Source of the DNA: Okapia johnstoni
Lineage: Eukaryota; Chordata; Mammalia; Artiodactyla; Giraffidae
DNA: 64,000 bases
Direction: 5' to 3'
NCBI GenBank assembly: GCA_024291935.2
Contig: CM044319.1
Span: forward strand, 70,948,001-71,012,000
This document shows positions 1 through 59,547 of the stretch, in pieces. The number at the start of each line of letters is the position of its first letter. The first letter of the stretch is position 1. The notes under the pieces are model-generated. The model worked only from the letters and a program-made list of their open reading frames with translations. It was not told the origin of the DNA and made no database searches. The translations under genes were made by a program, and so were the position numbers.

Positions 1-2766
1 AAAAGAGGTTTATATCTAAACTTCCATAAATGATGATGAGGGGACTGCTTTTCCTGGAGACTCCTCTGACTGGGTGGAAGAACACTGAGCTCTTAGGCTG
101 TGGCCTGAATCATTCTGTCTTCACCCCTGGGAAATTCATATTTGAACTTCACTGTAAGAGCTCTCATAAAACCCCTCCTTACTCGACCTCATTCTTTTAG
201 CTTCCCTCACTTTTCATAACTTTGGAAGAAACCAATCCCAATGTCTCCAATGTTCATCTATTGCTGATTTAATGGTTAAGTTAGAATCCGGAAATGGCAC
301 TTAGCCAGTGATACAATATCCTTCTAGACCAGTTTGCGTCTGGATGATAACACTGAAACTATCCTATGTGTTACCTTAAGTAACTTGTAGGATGTTTCAC
401 TCATGTCCCAGATGAGTTCACAGAAGATCTTTTAACAAATAGCTGATTTTATACGATTGTTCAAAAAAAGAGTCCATGCAATTGTATTCTTTGAATTATA
501 AAAAAAATTAAATGTCATTCCAAATACATTTTAATTGTAAAATTTTAAACTTAGAGATAGTATTGCATTTATCTGGATGTTCCCATAACACAGTGCTTTT
601 AGTAGACTATAAATAAATATGAGTTGAAAAATAAGGGAGCTGAATGGGTGGAGAAACTTACTTTTTCAAAATAGGCAGAAACCTAGATTTCTTGTCATTT
701 TTTTTCCTACTCTTTCCCATGGAGATTTTTAGTCTGTTTTCAATTAGGTGATACATTCTGAAGAAGGAAATGGCAACCCACTCCAGTATTCTTGCTTGGA
801 GAATCTCATGGATGGAGGAGCCTGGTGGGTTAAAGTCCATGGGTCGCAAGAGTCGGACACGACTTAGCGACTAAACTACCACCACCAGGTGATACATTCA
901 AATTCCCAATACTTTATCACTGGAAAGAAATATTTTTTACAAAATTCCAAATAAATTAGGGCAGATTTTCCTAGAAGGGGCAGATTTATATCCAATTTTT
1001 CTAATTGCTGACCTGAGGCCTCCATTTTTCTGAAAACCCAACCCTATCATTTGTTTCTATTGCTCATCTTAACTCAACAGGTGCTCTTCAAAGTGATACA
1101 CCATAAAGATGGCTCTAGAACTGGGATGCTGTTTGAAGAAAAAGAGTTATCATATAAAGTATCAAAAGGGTAGTATGTTTTACATCAAAATGATTACATG
1201 AGAAATTTTTTTCACATTTATTTACAACTTTAACCCAAGGATCTATCTGTAAGCAGTGAATGTTTGTTTATTTCTTTTTGCTATACCAATTTGTGTGCAA
1301 AGTTACCTTCCACTTAATATAAATAAGAGTCTCATACTAAAAATTCCATGGAATTTAAGCCAATCCTTACTTGCATTCCTTCAAATGGAGTGTACAAACT
1401 GGACAACTTTCCTCATGTAGAAAATGTGATATTACATGTGGAGCATGTGCTGACTCTTTTACCATAATCCCCTGATACTGTTCCAAAATCCTAACTTGCT
1501 TGGTTTGGCATTTCCACAGTCTTTCTTTATCTTAGTTCTTTAAGAAACGTACTCAAATGCATTATTTTGCTGGTTGCTTCCATATTGCTTCATTCAAAAT
1601 CCAAAATGAAGTTCAGAAAGAGAACAAATAAAATTACAGCTCAAGTGCAAACTACATTTCTGAGTATCTGTCAGGTATACATACTCAGTCCAGTGTGTTT
1701 CTTCCAGTTCAAAAGATTTCCCATTGGACCACCCCTGAAAGTGTCAGTAGTTTTCATGAACCACGCAGAACTGTCTCTTAGTTTCCCTTCTATTCTTAAC
1801 ATTATTACTACCTATCAAGTACTGTCTTTCACAGAGGGGAAGAAAATGTTGAAGAATATAAAGAAATGGAGGGAGGAGAGTCCATATTCAGTACTGTAAA
1901 ACACAAAAGCTAGATTTAATGTTATATTTGACCAACACCTTGGCCTCCCCTTCTAATTTTAAAGACTGTATATTTAAAATAGTGGCCATTTCACCATATT
2001 AAAATATCTCTTTGTACAATTCTTTCAATTTATAGCAACACCTAAGAAGGTTTGATGTAAAAATCTTTGCAGTTACAAATTAAAGCTGAGGATAAGGGAG
2101 AAAGTAATACGAAGAGACAGATCAAAGCAAAACAAAGTGATAAAACAAAAAAGCTCCCCAAACGTAATTACTGGTTATAACTTGGATGAAGATTCAGAAA
2201 TCATGAAAGCTGAGTTGGCCATTCTTGCTTGTCAAGACTGGTGGAGAAAGAGTTTGGATTTTCAATCTTAAGTTACTATCATACATTATAGAAAAGGTTA
2301 TGGTTTTGTTCTACTGAAAACGTCGTTAGGATTACCAGGGATGCTGAAAATATATGATCAGTTCCTGCAGATAGGAACAGATAGCTTGGATCTTTCAAGC
2401 ATCTGCTTTGAAAGAAAGGAAGAAGGAGTAAAAAGAAAAAAATGGGGCAGGGGGAAACGTTGAGAACTAGTTTGACAGCAGGCTGTATTGCCTCCTCTTT
2501 GCATGTCCTTTTCTAGCTGTTCCAGTCTCCTGGCCAACCCATACAGAGAAATGAAGAAACAGTGTGGTTCCTCCTCTCTTTCTCTTTCAGTCCTTCCTTC
2601 TAATGTTCAAGTTAGATAAGCACAAAATTAGCATTGCATCTCTACAGCTTCCACTGGGAAGTGTCAAAACTACTGGCCTTGGGCGGAGAAGGAAGAAAAC
2701 AAGAGAAAGAGAGGCAGCGGGAAACTGGAGTGGGCGTGTCTCTCCACCTGGAAACCACTGCAGAGC
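1..2766 (-). other. ERBB4: ERBB4 3' UTR (proximal part)
   Basis: All sequence below the TGA is downstream of the coding region on the transcript and has no splice signal that I can use. ERBB4 mRNAs are known for a 3' UTR of several kilobases, so the whole 2.8 kb is probably UTR and continues beyond base 1. It is AT-rich, especially at 470-620 and 1180-1330. It contains one ruminant SINE at 759-886. Open frames here (for example 1567-1899) look accidental. I cannot place the polyadenylation site. Confidence 0.8.
759..886 (+). repeat. Bov-tA/BOV-A2 SINE in the ERBB4 3' UTR
   Basis: The element is a 5'-truncated ruminant SINE (gaaggaaatggcaacccact, then the usual ggaggagcctggtgggt and gtcggacacgactta blocks). 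It is flanked by a perfect 13-bp target-site duplication, aggtgatacattc, at 746-758 and 887-899. It lies antisense to the ERBB4 transcript. Confidence 0.95.
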
Positions 2767-50025
<47,259 letters not shown>

Positions 50026-50500
50026 CTATTGTCAAAAAAAGGAGTTTCCTAGCTTTCAGGTACAAGTGCTTGATTTCTTTAAGTGATGTCAAAATTTGAT
50101 AATATTTCCAAAATTAGGGAAAAGGCAGATGTTAAAAAGTAAACCACAAACAACTTTTGGCTTTTATTCCCAAAAGCCCTATAAAAGCAGAATGGATTAC
50201 CTGCACATGAGCTAATTGTTAGATCATTTTTTCCCCCCAGGTACTTTATATTCTTTTGCAAACACTTTCATTAGTGAGAATGAATGTGTCCTAATAGACT
50301 GGCTAACATGTACTTAGACTGACCCACGTATTCTTGTTTTCTTCTCAATATCTTGTTTCATGTCATCTTCCCCCATACACCCACTCCAAACAAATTCAGC
50401 TATCCATACTTCTCAAAAGTATTTCATATAAAGGTTTAATGGAGGCAAAATCACCATTATAGATTCTATCAAGACTGAAGAATTATATTCTTCTTACTAC

Positions 50501-50718
50501 GTGTGTGCTAAGTCACTTCAGTCATGTCCAACTCTCTGTGACCCTATGGACTGTAACCCACCAGGCTCCTCTGTCCATGAGATTTTCCAGGCAAGAATAC
50601 TGGAATCGGTTGCCGTGCCCTTTTCCAGGGGATCTTCCTGACCCAGGCATCAAACCCGCATCTCTTGTGTCTCCTGCATTGGCAGGTAGGTTCTTTACCA
50701 CTTAGTGCCACTTGGGAA
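50501..50718 (-). repeat. Bov-tA SINE, near full length
   Basis: Reverse SINE from gtgtgtgctaagtcacttca to the head at ttagtgccacttgggaag. Confidence 0.95.
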
Positions 50719-50962
50719 GACCTTATTCTTATTAATTATGCAAAAAATGAAATATACCCTAGGGATATTAAAATTCTATAATTTAAAAATTGGTTTTTAT
50801 GACGTTAGTAGTCACTGTGAGAACTCACAAGTGAAAGTACATCATTTATAAAGACCTTCAGATTAGCCTTCAATATGTTTTCTTCATAAAACATAAATGC
50901 AATTAAAAATAAAATGTATTGTTGATCACCAACAAGAGATATAACTGTCTCTTCCCCCAGTA

Positions 50963-51003
50963 AACACACACACACATATATATATGTACATATACACATG
51001 TAC
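50963..51003. repeat. (CA)/(TA) microsatellite
   Basis: A CA run passing into TA and then TACA units, directly abutting the next SINE. Confidence 0.85.
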
Positions 51004-51005
51004 TG

Positions 51006-51222
51006 TTTGTTGTTGTCTAGTTGTTAAGTCATGTACGAGTGTTTTGAGACCCCATGGAGTGTAGATTGCCAGGCTCCTCTGTCCATGGGATTTCCCAGGC
51101 AGGAATACTGGAGCAGGTTGCCATTTCCTTCTCCAGGGATCTTCCTGATTCACTCATATCAAACCCACATTGTCTGCATTGGCAGACATGTTCTTTACCA
51201 CTGAGCCACCATGGAAGCCCAT
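51006..51222 (-). repeat. Bov-tA SINE, near full length
   Basis: Reverse SINE from gttgttgtctagttgttaag to gagccaccatggaagccca. It sits inside the CA/TA-rich microsatellite, which continues on its other side (51221-51265). Confidence 0.95.
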
Positions 51223-51382
51223 ACACATATATACATATGTGTTATATGTATACATAGCATATATGTTAGATTATGGACAAATAAAAAATAATCCAGAAAC
51301 AATGGTTATTCATTGTATTTCATCAATAGGGAAACCAAGAGTCGTGAAACACTAGCCTTGACTAAGAGGTTGAAGTAAAACC

Positions 51383-51474
51383 AAGGAAATGAACTCAAAG
51401 GTCTACATTAGAGAGCTCACCTTTCGTTAAGGAAATGAACTCAAAGGTCTACATTAGAGAGCTCACCTTTTGTT
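51383..51474. repeat. 46-bp tandem duplication
   Basis: 51383-51428 and 51429-51474 are the same 46-bp unit (starting aaggaaatgaactcaaaggt), differing at a single base near the end (cgtt against tgtt). Confidence 0.97.
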
Positions 51475-52149
51475 TGAATGAGCATATTTTTGTGAAGAGT
51501 AAGGGAAGATTCTATATTTGAGGATTTCAGTGGTAAGAACAAATCGGAAGTGTTATAAAATGGTTGAAGCATACTCTCATGCCAATTGCAAATCAATGCT
51601 GCTGGCAGTTAACATTACAACTGCAGGACTTTGAAGGATTAATGGTTTCTGATATCAAAACAAAAGCTGTGGTAAACAGACATATAAATCAAAGAGTTCA
51701 AAAAATTATGAACCGTATACTCGGTGTAGTGGACAAAGAATATTGCTTCAAACAGCATCAGGAGCTGAGCACTATATAAATGCCCACTAAACACAATGAG
51801 TGGAGATACTGCCTGATATGGTCCAATCAGTCAGCAGTTGGGTGACATCATATGTATTAGCGTTTTCTGAAATCAACCCACAACTGCGATTTATGGGAGC
51901 TTTGCCCTCTTTCCTAAACATTACTTTTTCCTTGATCATGCCAACTTGGAGATTTCTAGAATAAAGTGAACATGAAAACATACAGCCCCTGCATGCTTTA
52001 AAGGATTAATAAAAACAGTCATTGCCTTGGAGATAAAGTATGTTTGATAATTTTGTCCCTGTATGAAGTGTTCACAAAAACATTCATCATTCTCTTTCTT
52101 ACCATCTTCATAACAGAATATGGAAAGCAAGTTGGCAAGAAGTTGATAT

Positions 52150-52740
52150 TCATATCCACACACAATGACAGGACACATACTATATGCCAAGTACTCTGCC
52201 AGACACCAGAAAGACAAAAGAAGAGTCAGTGAAGGTTTGTGCATTAGAGAGGATAGAAGCTAATTAATAAAGTGGGCAGATATGGAGTAAAAACTTGAAC
52301 AGATCAGTGATGTGTGGAAGGCACCTAAAGAGAGCTGCATTTTGAGGACCATCTGTTGTATAGTCTAGGAAGTATGCATGAGCAGGGAGGCTTCAGAGAG
52401 GTACTATGGCCTAAATAAAGCTTTAAGGATGGTTGTCCACCAGTTGGACAAGTGAGGGGGGAAATTGCAGTAAGAACAAGCACAGGAGCATCAATAGCAT
52501 GGCATGCTTGGACAAAGTTATATAACTTTGTATTTCTGAAGTATTATGCATATAGTGGGTGATGAGACTGAAAACAGAATAAGAGGCTAGACCCAAGAAG
52601 GACCCTTTATAAATCATGATAAAGAATTTGACCTTTGCATTTTATGCAGCATTCAATGTGGTGATGCCCTCTTTTTTTTTTTTTTTCCTAAGAGGAGAGT
52701 GACACAATTATCATTAGAGCCTAAAAAACACCACCTGGTG
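52150..52740 (-). repeat. Ancient interspersed repeat, probably L2
   Basis: The order tactatatgccaagtactct, ggcctaaataaagctttaag, gaatttgacctttgcatttt and aagaggagagtgacacaatt resembles an old, common mammalian repeat read in reverse. It contains a T run near 52672-52686. Family assignment is tentative. Confidence 0.35.
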
Positions 52741-53871
52741 CCAGTATGGAGGATGGATTACACACAAATATAGCTAAAATCAGACAGGAGAAAAGTAATG
52801 AGAGTGTAAAATAAAGGTTGTAAACTGACCATCCATGAGTTATACCAATTTTTGCATGCCGACACTGAATGAGTTCCATATATCCTCTTTAGTTGGTTAC
52901 TGGCTATGCTCTTTAAGGGCATTTGGTCCCCAGTTTGCCAGGATCCTACTACTCACTATCATTTTCAGGAATTCTGTCTTTATTTGTTTATGATAGTCAC
53001 CAGCTCCTATATGCAAGAATGTCTGAATCTTCAACTAAACTAGGCCAGAAGGAACTAGGGAGAGAACAACTTCAGGGTACACTGATAAAATAAGCATCCT
53101 TGGTAAATGACTGTACAATGATGAAGAGAGTAAATTGAGAATAAGTCTGTGCTTTTGACTTTTGTAATTTAGGTGGATAATGATTCCTTTAACTAGATAT
53201 TATCCTAATGTAAATATATGCAAGAAATATATATTCTACTAGTAGGGAACTACTATTCAACAAGAAACTTAAGACTCTAATGACACATTGACTGTATAAG
53301 CGAAGCTTCAAAATTCCAAAAGATCTTTGACATCCTATACACAAAGCCTCAGCAGGTGATAGACTATTCTGAACCTCAATACAATTTGTCTGTAAAAAAA
53401 AACTATTTTCTTCAAAATAATGAGAACTAAATTCAGGAAACCAGAAGATAATCTCTACTGTTTCTCCTAGCTATCTGATCATGATTATAAGAGATAAAAA
53501 CAGAAGCATCTGTTTCAATATCAAAGCATCAAAATATGTTTAATTTGTTGCTTTGTAACTATGAAACATCATCATACAAATGCACATTTTCAATTTATTA
53601 ATCATGACTGCCATCTTAGTTCTAATTTCAGGCTCTGAATAAGAGTGTTGAAATCTGTGGATTTTTCACAATAAGTTTCTTCACATCACAGTCATTGGAA
53701 CAAGATTTTCTTACCAGATCTCATTCGAATCACATTCTAATTTGAAGAAATTCCTTCAAAATAAAATCACTCCTTAAACCAGAGCATGATGCAATTAAGT
53801 GGACAGACAGTTATTAGAAATATCAATAACAAAAGTAAACTGAAGTCTCTTGAAGTTTGAAGATAATAGAG

Positions 53872-54212
53872 GGATATTGCTTTGGACTGCAAGGAGATCC
53901 AACCAGTTCACCCTAAAGGAAATCAGTCCTGAATATTCATTGGAAGGACAGATGTTGAAGCTGAAACTCCAATACTTTGGCCAACTGATGCGAAGAGCTG
54001 ACTCATTTGAAAAGACCCTGATGCTGGGAAAGATTGAAGGCAGGAGGAGAAGGGGACGACAGAGGATGAGGTGGCTGGATGGCATCACCAACTCAATGGA
54101 CAGGAGTTTGAGTAAACTCCGGGAGTTGGTGATGGACAGGGAGGCCTGGCATGCTGCATCCATGGGGTCTCAAAGAGTCAGATACGACTGGGCGATTGAA
54201 CTGAACTGAATT
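53872..54212 (+). mobile_element. BovB LINE 3' fragment
   Basis: From atattgctttggactgcaag through gaggtggctggatggcatca to gggcgattgaactgaactga. The forward open frame of 119 codons is the C-terminal BovB reading frame. Confidence 0.95.
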
Positions 54213-54314
54213 GCTTTGGTTGAAAAGGAATCTCTTACTCTGCCCTGTAGAAACCCCCATGTCCTTGCCCTGCCAGCTCGGGTGGACTATATATAATGGG
54301 AATACTAACACTGA

Positions 54315-54765
54315 CAACAGCCTCAGCTAATATTGACTGAGTTCTTAGAACATGGCAGGCATTAAACTAAACATGTCTACATTGGTAGGTTAACTTCTCT
54401 AGTGGCTCAGCGGTAAAGAATCTGCCTGCAGTGCAGGAGACACATGAAGGAGATGAAGGTTTGATCCCTGGGTTGGGAAGATCACCTGGAGAAGAAAATG
54501 GCTACCCACTCCAGTATTCTTGCCTGAGAGATCCCCTGAACAGAGGAGCCTGGTGGACTACAGTCTATGGCATTGCAAAAAAGTCGGACACAACTGAGCA
54601 CCTAAACAACATGAGACATACTACTTTTACCCTATTCTAAATATGAGAAACCCCAGGATAAAAGAGGTCAAGTTACTTGCTCCAAATCATCTATTTAATG
54701 AGTGGTAGAACTGGGATTTGGTCCCTTGGTGTGGGACTCAAAGTCTGCACATTGAAGCCTACCTC
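54315..54765 (-). repeat. MIR SINE split by a Bov-tA insertion
   Basis: Reverse MIR text (gagttcttagaacatggcag, then after the SINE aatatgagaaaccccaggat and tagaactgggatttggtccc) on both sides of the element at 54393-54610. Confidence 0.6.
54393..54610 (+). repeat. Bov-tA SINE, near full length
   Basis: From acttctctagtggctcagcg, with B box aaggtttgatccctgggtt, to ggacacaactgagcacctaa. Confidence 0.95.
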
Positions 54766-55035
54766 CTCTCTTGATGGATCACTGGGTAGCATGTGCATAC
54801 AGAAATTAATGTACACAGTGATGTCATATAGTTTTAAAAGATCCTAGTACTTCTGCAGAAAAAATATATCATCAAATGTTTCTGTGAATTCCAGTGCATA
54901 ATGAAGGTGACTGACATACACACTTTTATATTTAAAACTCTGCTAAATTATAGAATTTCTTGTAATTTAGCAAGAAGTTAAACTGTGTAAATTGGAATCT
55001 CAATTCTTGTTCTGGTACATAGGATGGTGGAGTGG

Positions 55036-55215
55036 CTTTTAGCATAAATTCTGGAGTTGATTGCTTGGCTAGAATCCATATTCTAGCTATGTGACTCTAA
55101 CGAGTTGATTAACCTCTCTGTCACTCAACTTCTTCCTCTCTAAAACAGCCACAATAGCACCTATCACAAACATTGTTGTGATGATCAAATAGTACATAAA
55201 GTACTTAAGTTACTA
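55036..55215 (+). repeat. MIR SINE
   Basis: Forward MIR: ttctagctatgtgactctaa, gttgattaacctctctgtca, then aatagcacctatcacaaaca and ttgttgtgatgatcaaatag. Confidence 0.75.
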
Positions 55216-55740
55216 CTTAAGCAGTAGTAGTGTACGTAGTAAGTATAGAACAAACAATGTGTTCCACTGATAGTTATCAACAGTTCCAGTGCATAAGAAT
55301 CACTTACCCTCATTAACTTGAATTGCCCATTTTAGAAAATCTGTGAGCTTCAACTAATGTATCACAGTGGGTGTTCAATACATGTTTGCAAATGCTGATA
55401 CATATACCCATAACTTCCCATCATGAATAATGTGTGGCTAAAAATTTCAGAATAATTCCTGTTCACAATATCATTTTAATAACAGTTCACCTGAGGGTGC
55501 TATCATATAAGAAGAACGACAAATTAAGGAATGTAATAAAAGATCTGGTGCTTTCCATAAACATATCACAGATTCAGGAATTTAGTGAAGATAAAAGTTA
55601 TAAACACAATAGGTCAAAAACTTTTCAATGCTGCAGGATGTTTCCCTTAAGTGAATAAAATAGTAAATTTTCTGTACCGAAGTATTTGCCTTTTATCACT
55701 CAGCACTTAGGGATATTTTGGGTAGAGGTGTTTTAGGGGT

Positions 55741-55948
55741 GGGCTTCCCAGGTGGCTCTAGTGATAAATAACCTACCTGCCAATGCAAGAGACATAAGAG
55801 ACACTGGTTCCATCCCTGGGAAGATCCCCTGAAGGAGGAAATGGCAACCCATTCCAGTATTCTCGCCTGGAGAATCCTCATGGACAGAACTGCCTGGCAG
55901 ACTACAGTCCATAAAGTCAGACACAACTGAAGCGACTTAGCACGTACC
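55741..55948 (+). repeat. Bov-tA SINE, near full length
   Basis: From gggcttcccaggtggctcta to gacacaactgaagcgactta. Confidence 0.95.
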
Positions 55949-57212
55949 TTTTAGGGGCATTTTTTTCTACTCCTTGATCCAAGTGCTGCAGTTCTGATTT
56001 TACTCAAACTACTCAGAATTTACTATCACTCAAACCATTCAGAGCTTCACCATTTTCATACGTGCTCTGAATGCTGTAATGTGTTTTCAAAGACTGCTTA
56101 CTTATTTTCTATTTCGCTCCTACCTCTTAAAAGATGTGTCAGTAAACACAAGCTCACTAGGTAAAGTCAAATTTTACTCTTAACTTTCAGGGATGGACTT
56201 TAATACAAAATCCAAGGATAATCTTATTACAGTTGAATTTAAAGTTTTAATCTAGGGTTAGAACAGACTCATATAAACTACTCTATGGAAAAAAATCAGT
56301 GACTGACAATTTTAAAGTATCAGCATTGATGAATGCCTAGCAATGACCTTTTCAATCTTATAATATCCAATGTTAAAATGTGTTCTTCCCAGCTGCAGGA
56401 AGCTAATGGAAGTCAAGAGAGACCAGACTATTTCTGACAGTAAATATTTGCTTCCCACATATAGGCCAGGCGACAATTTCATCAAACACGTATGTGGAGC
56501 TAAAATTTTTTAAGCTGTAGTCAGCTCTCACAGGCATTAATCTCTGGAGTTAGCAAGAGTACATTTTTTTTTTCTGATTTCATTCTAATAACCTTAACCT
56601 GAAGCTTTCTTAATAACAGGGAGCTTCAAGAAAGCTATCTTCAAATGAGAACTGCTCCTCTTTTCCACCTTTCCTTCTGAAAGCAATTCTACCCCTGAGA
56701 GAAAAAAGAAAAATCTAACTCTAATGTTCTCTACTGTTAAGGCAAAGGATATGAGCATGTTCAAGGGAAGAAAAATACCTTTCTGGATGAAGTGACTGAC
56801 TATCCACAGAGCGCACGGAGTGACACGAAGGTGGCTCTGTAATTGAATAAACTAAGTCTTTTTTAACCAGCCAAAGCTGGTTCATGGCACAGTAGAAAGA
56901 ACACAGAACTGAGTGCTGCAAGAAAGAGGTCCCAGACAGGCTGCTCACAAGGTTTATGGCCACAGGTACTCAATTCACCTCTTCTATAAAAGTGACAAAT
57001 TGGCCTAAATGATCTCTGAGGTGTCCTCTAGCTTTAAATTTTTATTCCATGATAGATGGGACTGTAAAATATATCCATCTAAAATATTAAATGGTGGCCA
57101 ATAATAGACACAGAGAACAGTGAAGAAAGAGGAAGAGTAGCTGTTTCACTTCAAATGTTTAGTGAGAACCATGAACACATTTTAGTAAAAACCAGTTTAG
57201 TGCAACCTAATG

Positions 57213-57365
57213 TTTAAACCCTGGCTACTGACTATCTGTGTGACCTTGGTCAATTTATTTGTGGTTCATTTTCTTTTTTCACTAAATGGGGATAATAATA
57301 GTATCTATCCTGAAGATTGTCTTGAAGATCCAATGCCTTAATATTTGTAAAACACCTAGAACATT
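57213..57365 (+). repeat. MIR SINE
   Basis: Forward MIR with atctgtgtgaccttggtcaa and ctaaatggggataataatag, the most conserved MIR core phrases. Confidence 0.8.
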
Positions 57366-57798
57366 CAATATCCTACAATACCATGTATTAAATAAATAAT
57401 CTCAAATTCATTCTTCTTATGAAAGATACAATTCAACCACTATAACAGAAAGAAAAGGCAACCAGTTAAAATACCTACTGGTTACTCAGCACTGTTGGGT
57501 ATGGCAACTTCTGTTTTCCATTCTATGTGCCCCTGAATGTTCTTCCTATTATTCTGCTCAGACGAAGAAAAGCAGATTCACATGGTTGTCCCAGACTGGC
57601 TTGGCATTGATACTCAAGTTTAATTTTCATGTTTTCCAACTGCACCTATGATCTTCACAAGACTTGGTCAGGTTGCAGTTCTTAAGATGATTTTGAAATA
57701 TTGAAGACAACTGAATTTCTGTCATTTTAATAGTATGTGATGAAAACATTATTTGTTGCTATTTGAAATACAGTTATCAAATTTGGTTCCAATAATAT

Positions 57799-57843
57799 GT
57801 TTGTGCATGTGTGTGTGCGTGTGTGTGTGTACATACATGTATG
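57799..57843. repeat. (TG)n microsatellite
   Basis: Imperfect TG repeat with CATG and CGTG interruptions. Confidence 0.9.
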
Positions 57844-58514
57844 CAGCAGATGCTATGGTGTGGCACATCTCAGAAGTGACCCCCAAAATCCAACCACAAG
57901 GATGCGAATTTTAAGCTAACCAAACTCCATAATTCATGCACACTAGTGTTATTGTTTCCCTCTATCCTCTATCTCAATCCCATTTCTTATTCATCATAAA
58001 TACCTGCAATAATATTTTCAATACATATCCTTTCAAACTATATATGCTTACTTTGTCTTATTCGTATTTTATAACAAGTGTTTTGTGTCATTTCTAATAT
58101 ATAAATAGTATCATATATTAAATAGGATCATGTTTTACTTTAGATTCAAACATGCTGCTATACATAATCTAGTTCTCATAGTCACACTAAATTATACATA
58201 CGAACTCACAAACATAAACACATATATAGCATTGTTACTGTCTATTCCTGGATACCAAACTTACCTCCATATTTTTGACACTGCAAATAAGACTGAATTG
58301 AACATTAATACTATTTGTAAAATGCTACAAATTTGCTTAACAACATAAATTGTCTTCTCTTCAGTACTAATTTAAATGCAGAAGAATCTAGACAACAATC
58401 TTCACTGTGGAAGATACAACATGGAAAGATTTCTTGTTGGTTGAGAACACTGAAATCATATGGGAAGGACAAAATATAAGTGGGTATATTATCACTATAA
58501 ATGTTTGTTTCTAT

Positions 58515-58775
58515 GAAATAGTTAACATTTACATACACACTCAATGCCAGGGGATGAGTGCCAGTGTTAGGTGCATATGTACAGGAATTCACAAGAACTC
58601 AATGAGACCTGTGTTACTTATTATTTCCATTTTTTAAATTATTTCCATTTTAAGATAGGGAAGCTGACCCACAAAGAAGTAAAATACTTTCCCAAGAATG
58701 TATGACAAAGCTAGAAGAACCAAGATTTGACTGCAAGCACTCCAAAGGCAACAATCTTAATCATCGCACTCTATG
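58515..58775 (-). repeat. MIR SINE
   Basis: Reverse MIR: atagttaacatttacataca, ttacttattatttccatttt, agatagggaagctgacccac, aagatttgactgcaagcact. Confidence 0.65.
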
Positions 58776-59224
58776 ACCATGTATGTTAATAAACTATATT
58801 AAACTGTACATAAAACCGACAAAAGACAGTATATACAACTGAATGGTTGTTAGATAGACAACAAGTGCTCTAATTCAATAAAGAGAAAGCTCTGTACATA
58901 ATATTCATTTAAAACTTATAAACAAACTTTAGTTTTTCTGGATTTCCCAAGAGAGTACTTCTGGAGGCACTTCATAAACCAAAGTTTGTGAATTCAACTA
59001 TGTACTTTCAACAATTTGAAGATTTCTTGGCATTTTCCTGGTATTCTATATATATTTGTGGTTGGATTAAATAAGCAATAAGACCAAAATTTTGAAAGGC
59101 TGTCCAGGCAGTAGCTTTTTCTTTGCAATGTAAGCAGAACAAATGTAAAAATCTGTGATATTTAAGATAAGATGGGGCAAAAACAAACCCTGCAACAATT
59201 AGGCCAAATTCCAGATAGTAATAT

Positions 59225-59547
59225 AGAGCTTTCCTGATAGCTCAGTTTGTCAAGAATCAGCCTGCAATGCAGGAGACCCCAGTTTGATTCCTGGGTTGGG
59301 AAGATCTGCTGGAGAAGGGATAGATAGGCTACCCAATCCAGGATTCTTGGGCTTCCCTTGTGACTATGCTGGTAAAGAATCAGCCTGTTATGTGGGAGAT
59401 CTGGGTTTGATCCCTGGATTGGGAATATCCACTGGAGAAGGGAAAGGCTACCCACTCCAGTATTCTGACCTAGAGAATTCCAAGGACTGTTTAGTCCATG
59501 GGGTTGCAAAGAGTTGAACACAACTAGCGGCTTTCACTTCACGTCAC
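59225..59547 (+). repeat. Composite Bov-tA SINE dimer with one target-site duplication
   Basis: A SINE head and part of a body (59227-59345) run directly into a second element (59346-59547). The pair is flanked by a perfect 16-bp duplication, ttccagatagtaatat, at 59209-59224 and 59548-59563. Confidence 0.93.

Noticed and set aside
1567..1899. 110-codon plus-strand frame in the 3' UTR
   Set aside because: No recognisable protein, antisense to the ERBB4 mRNA, ordinary AT-rich composition; it looks accidental.
51564..51779. 71-codon plus-strand frame after the 46-bp tandem repeat
   Set aside because: No homology recognised, no promoter or partner gene, antisense within an intron; treated as chance.
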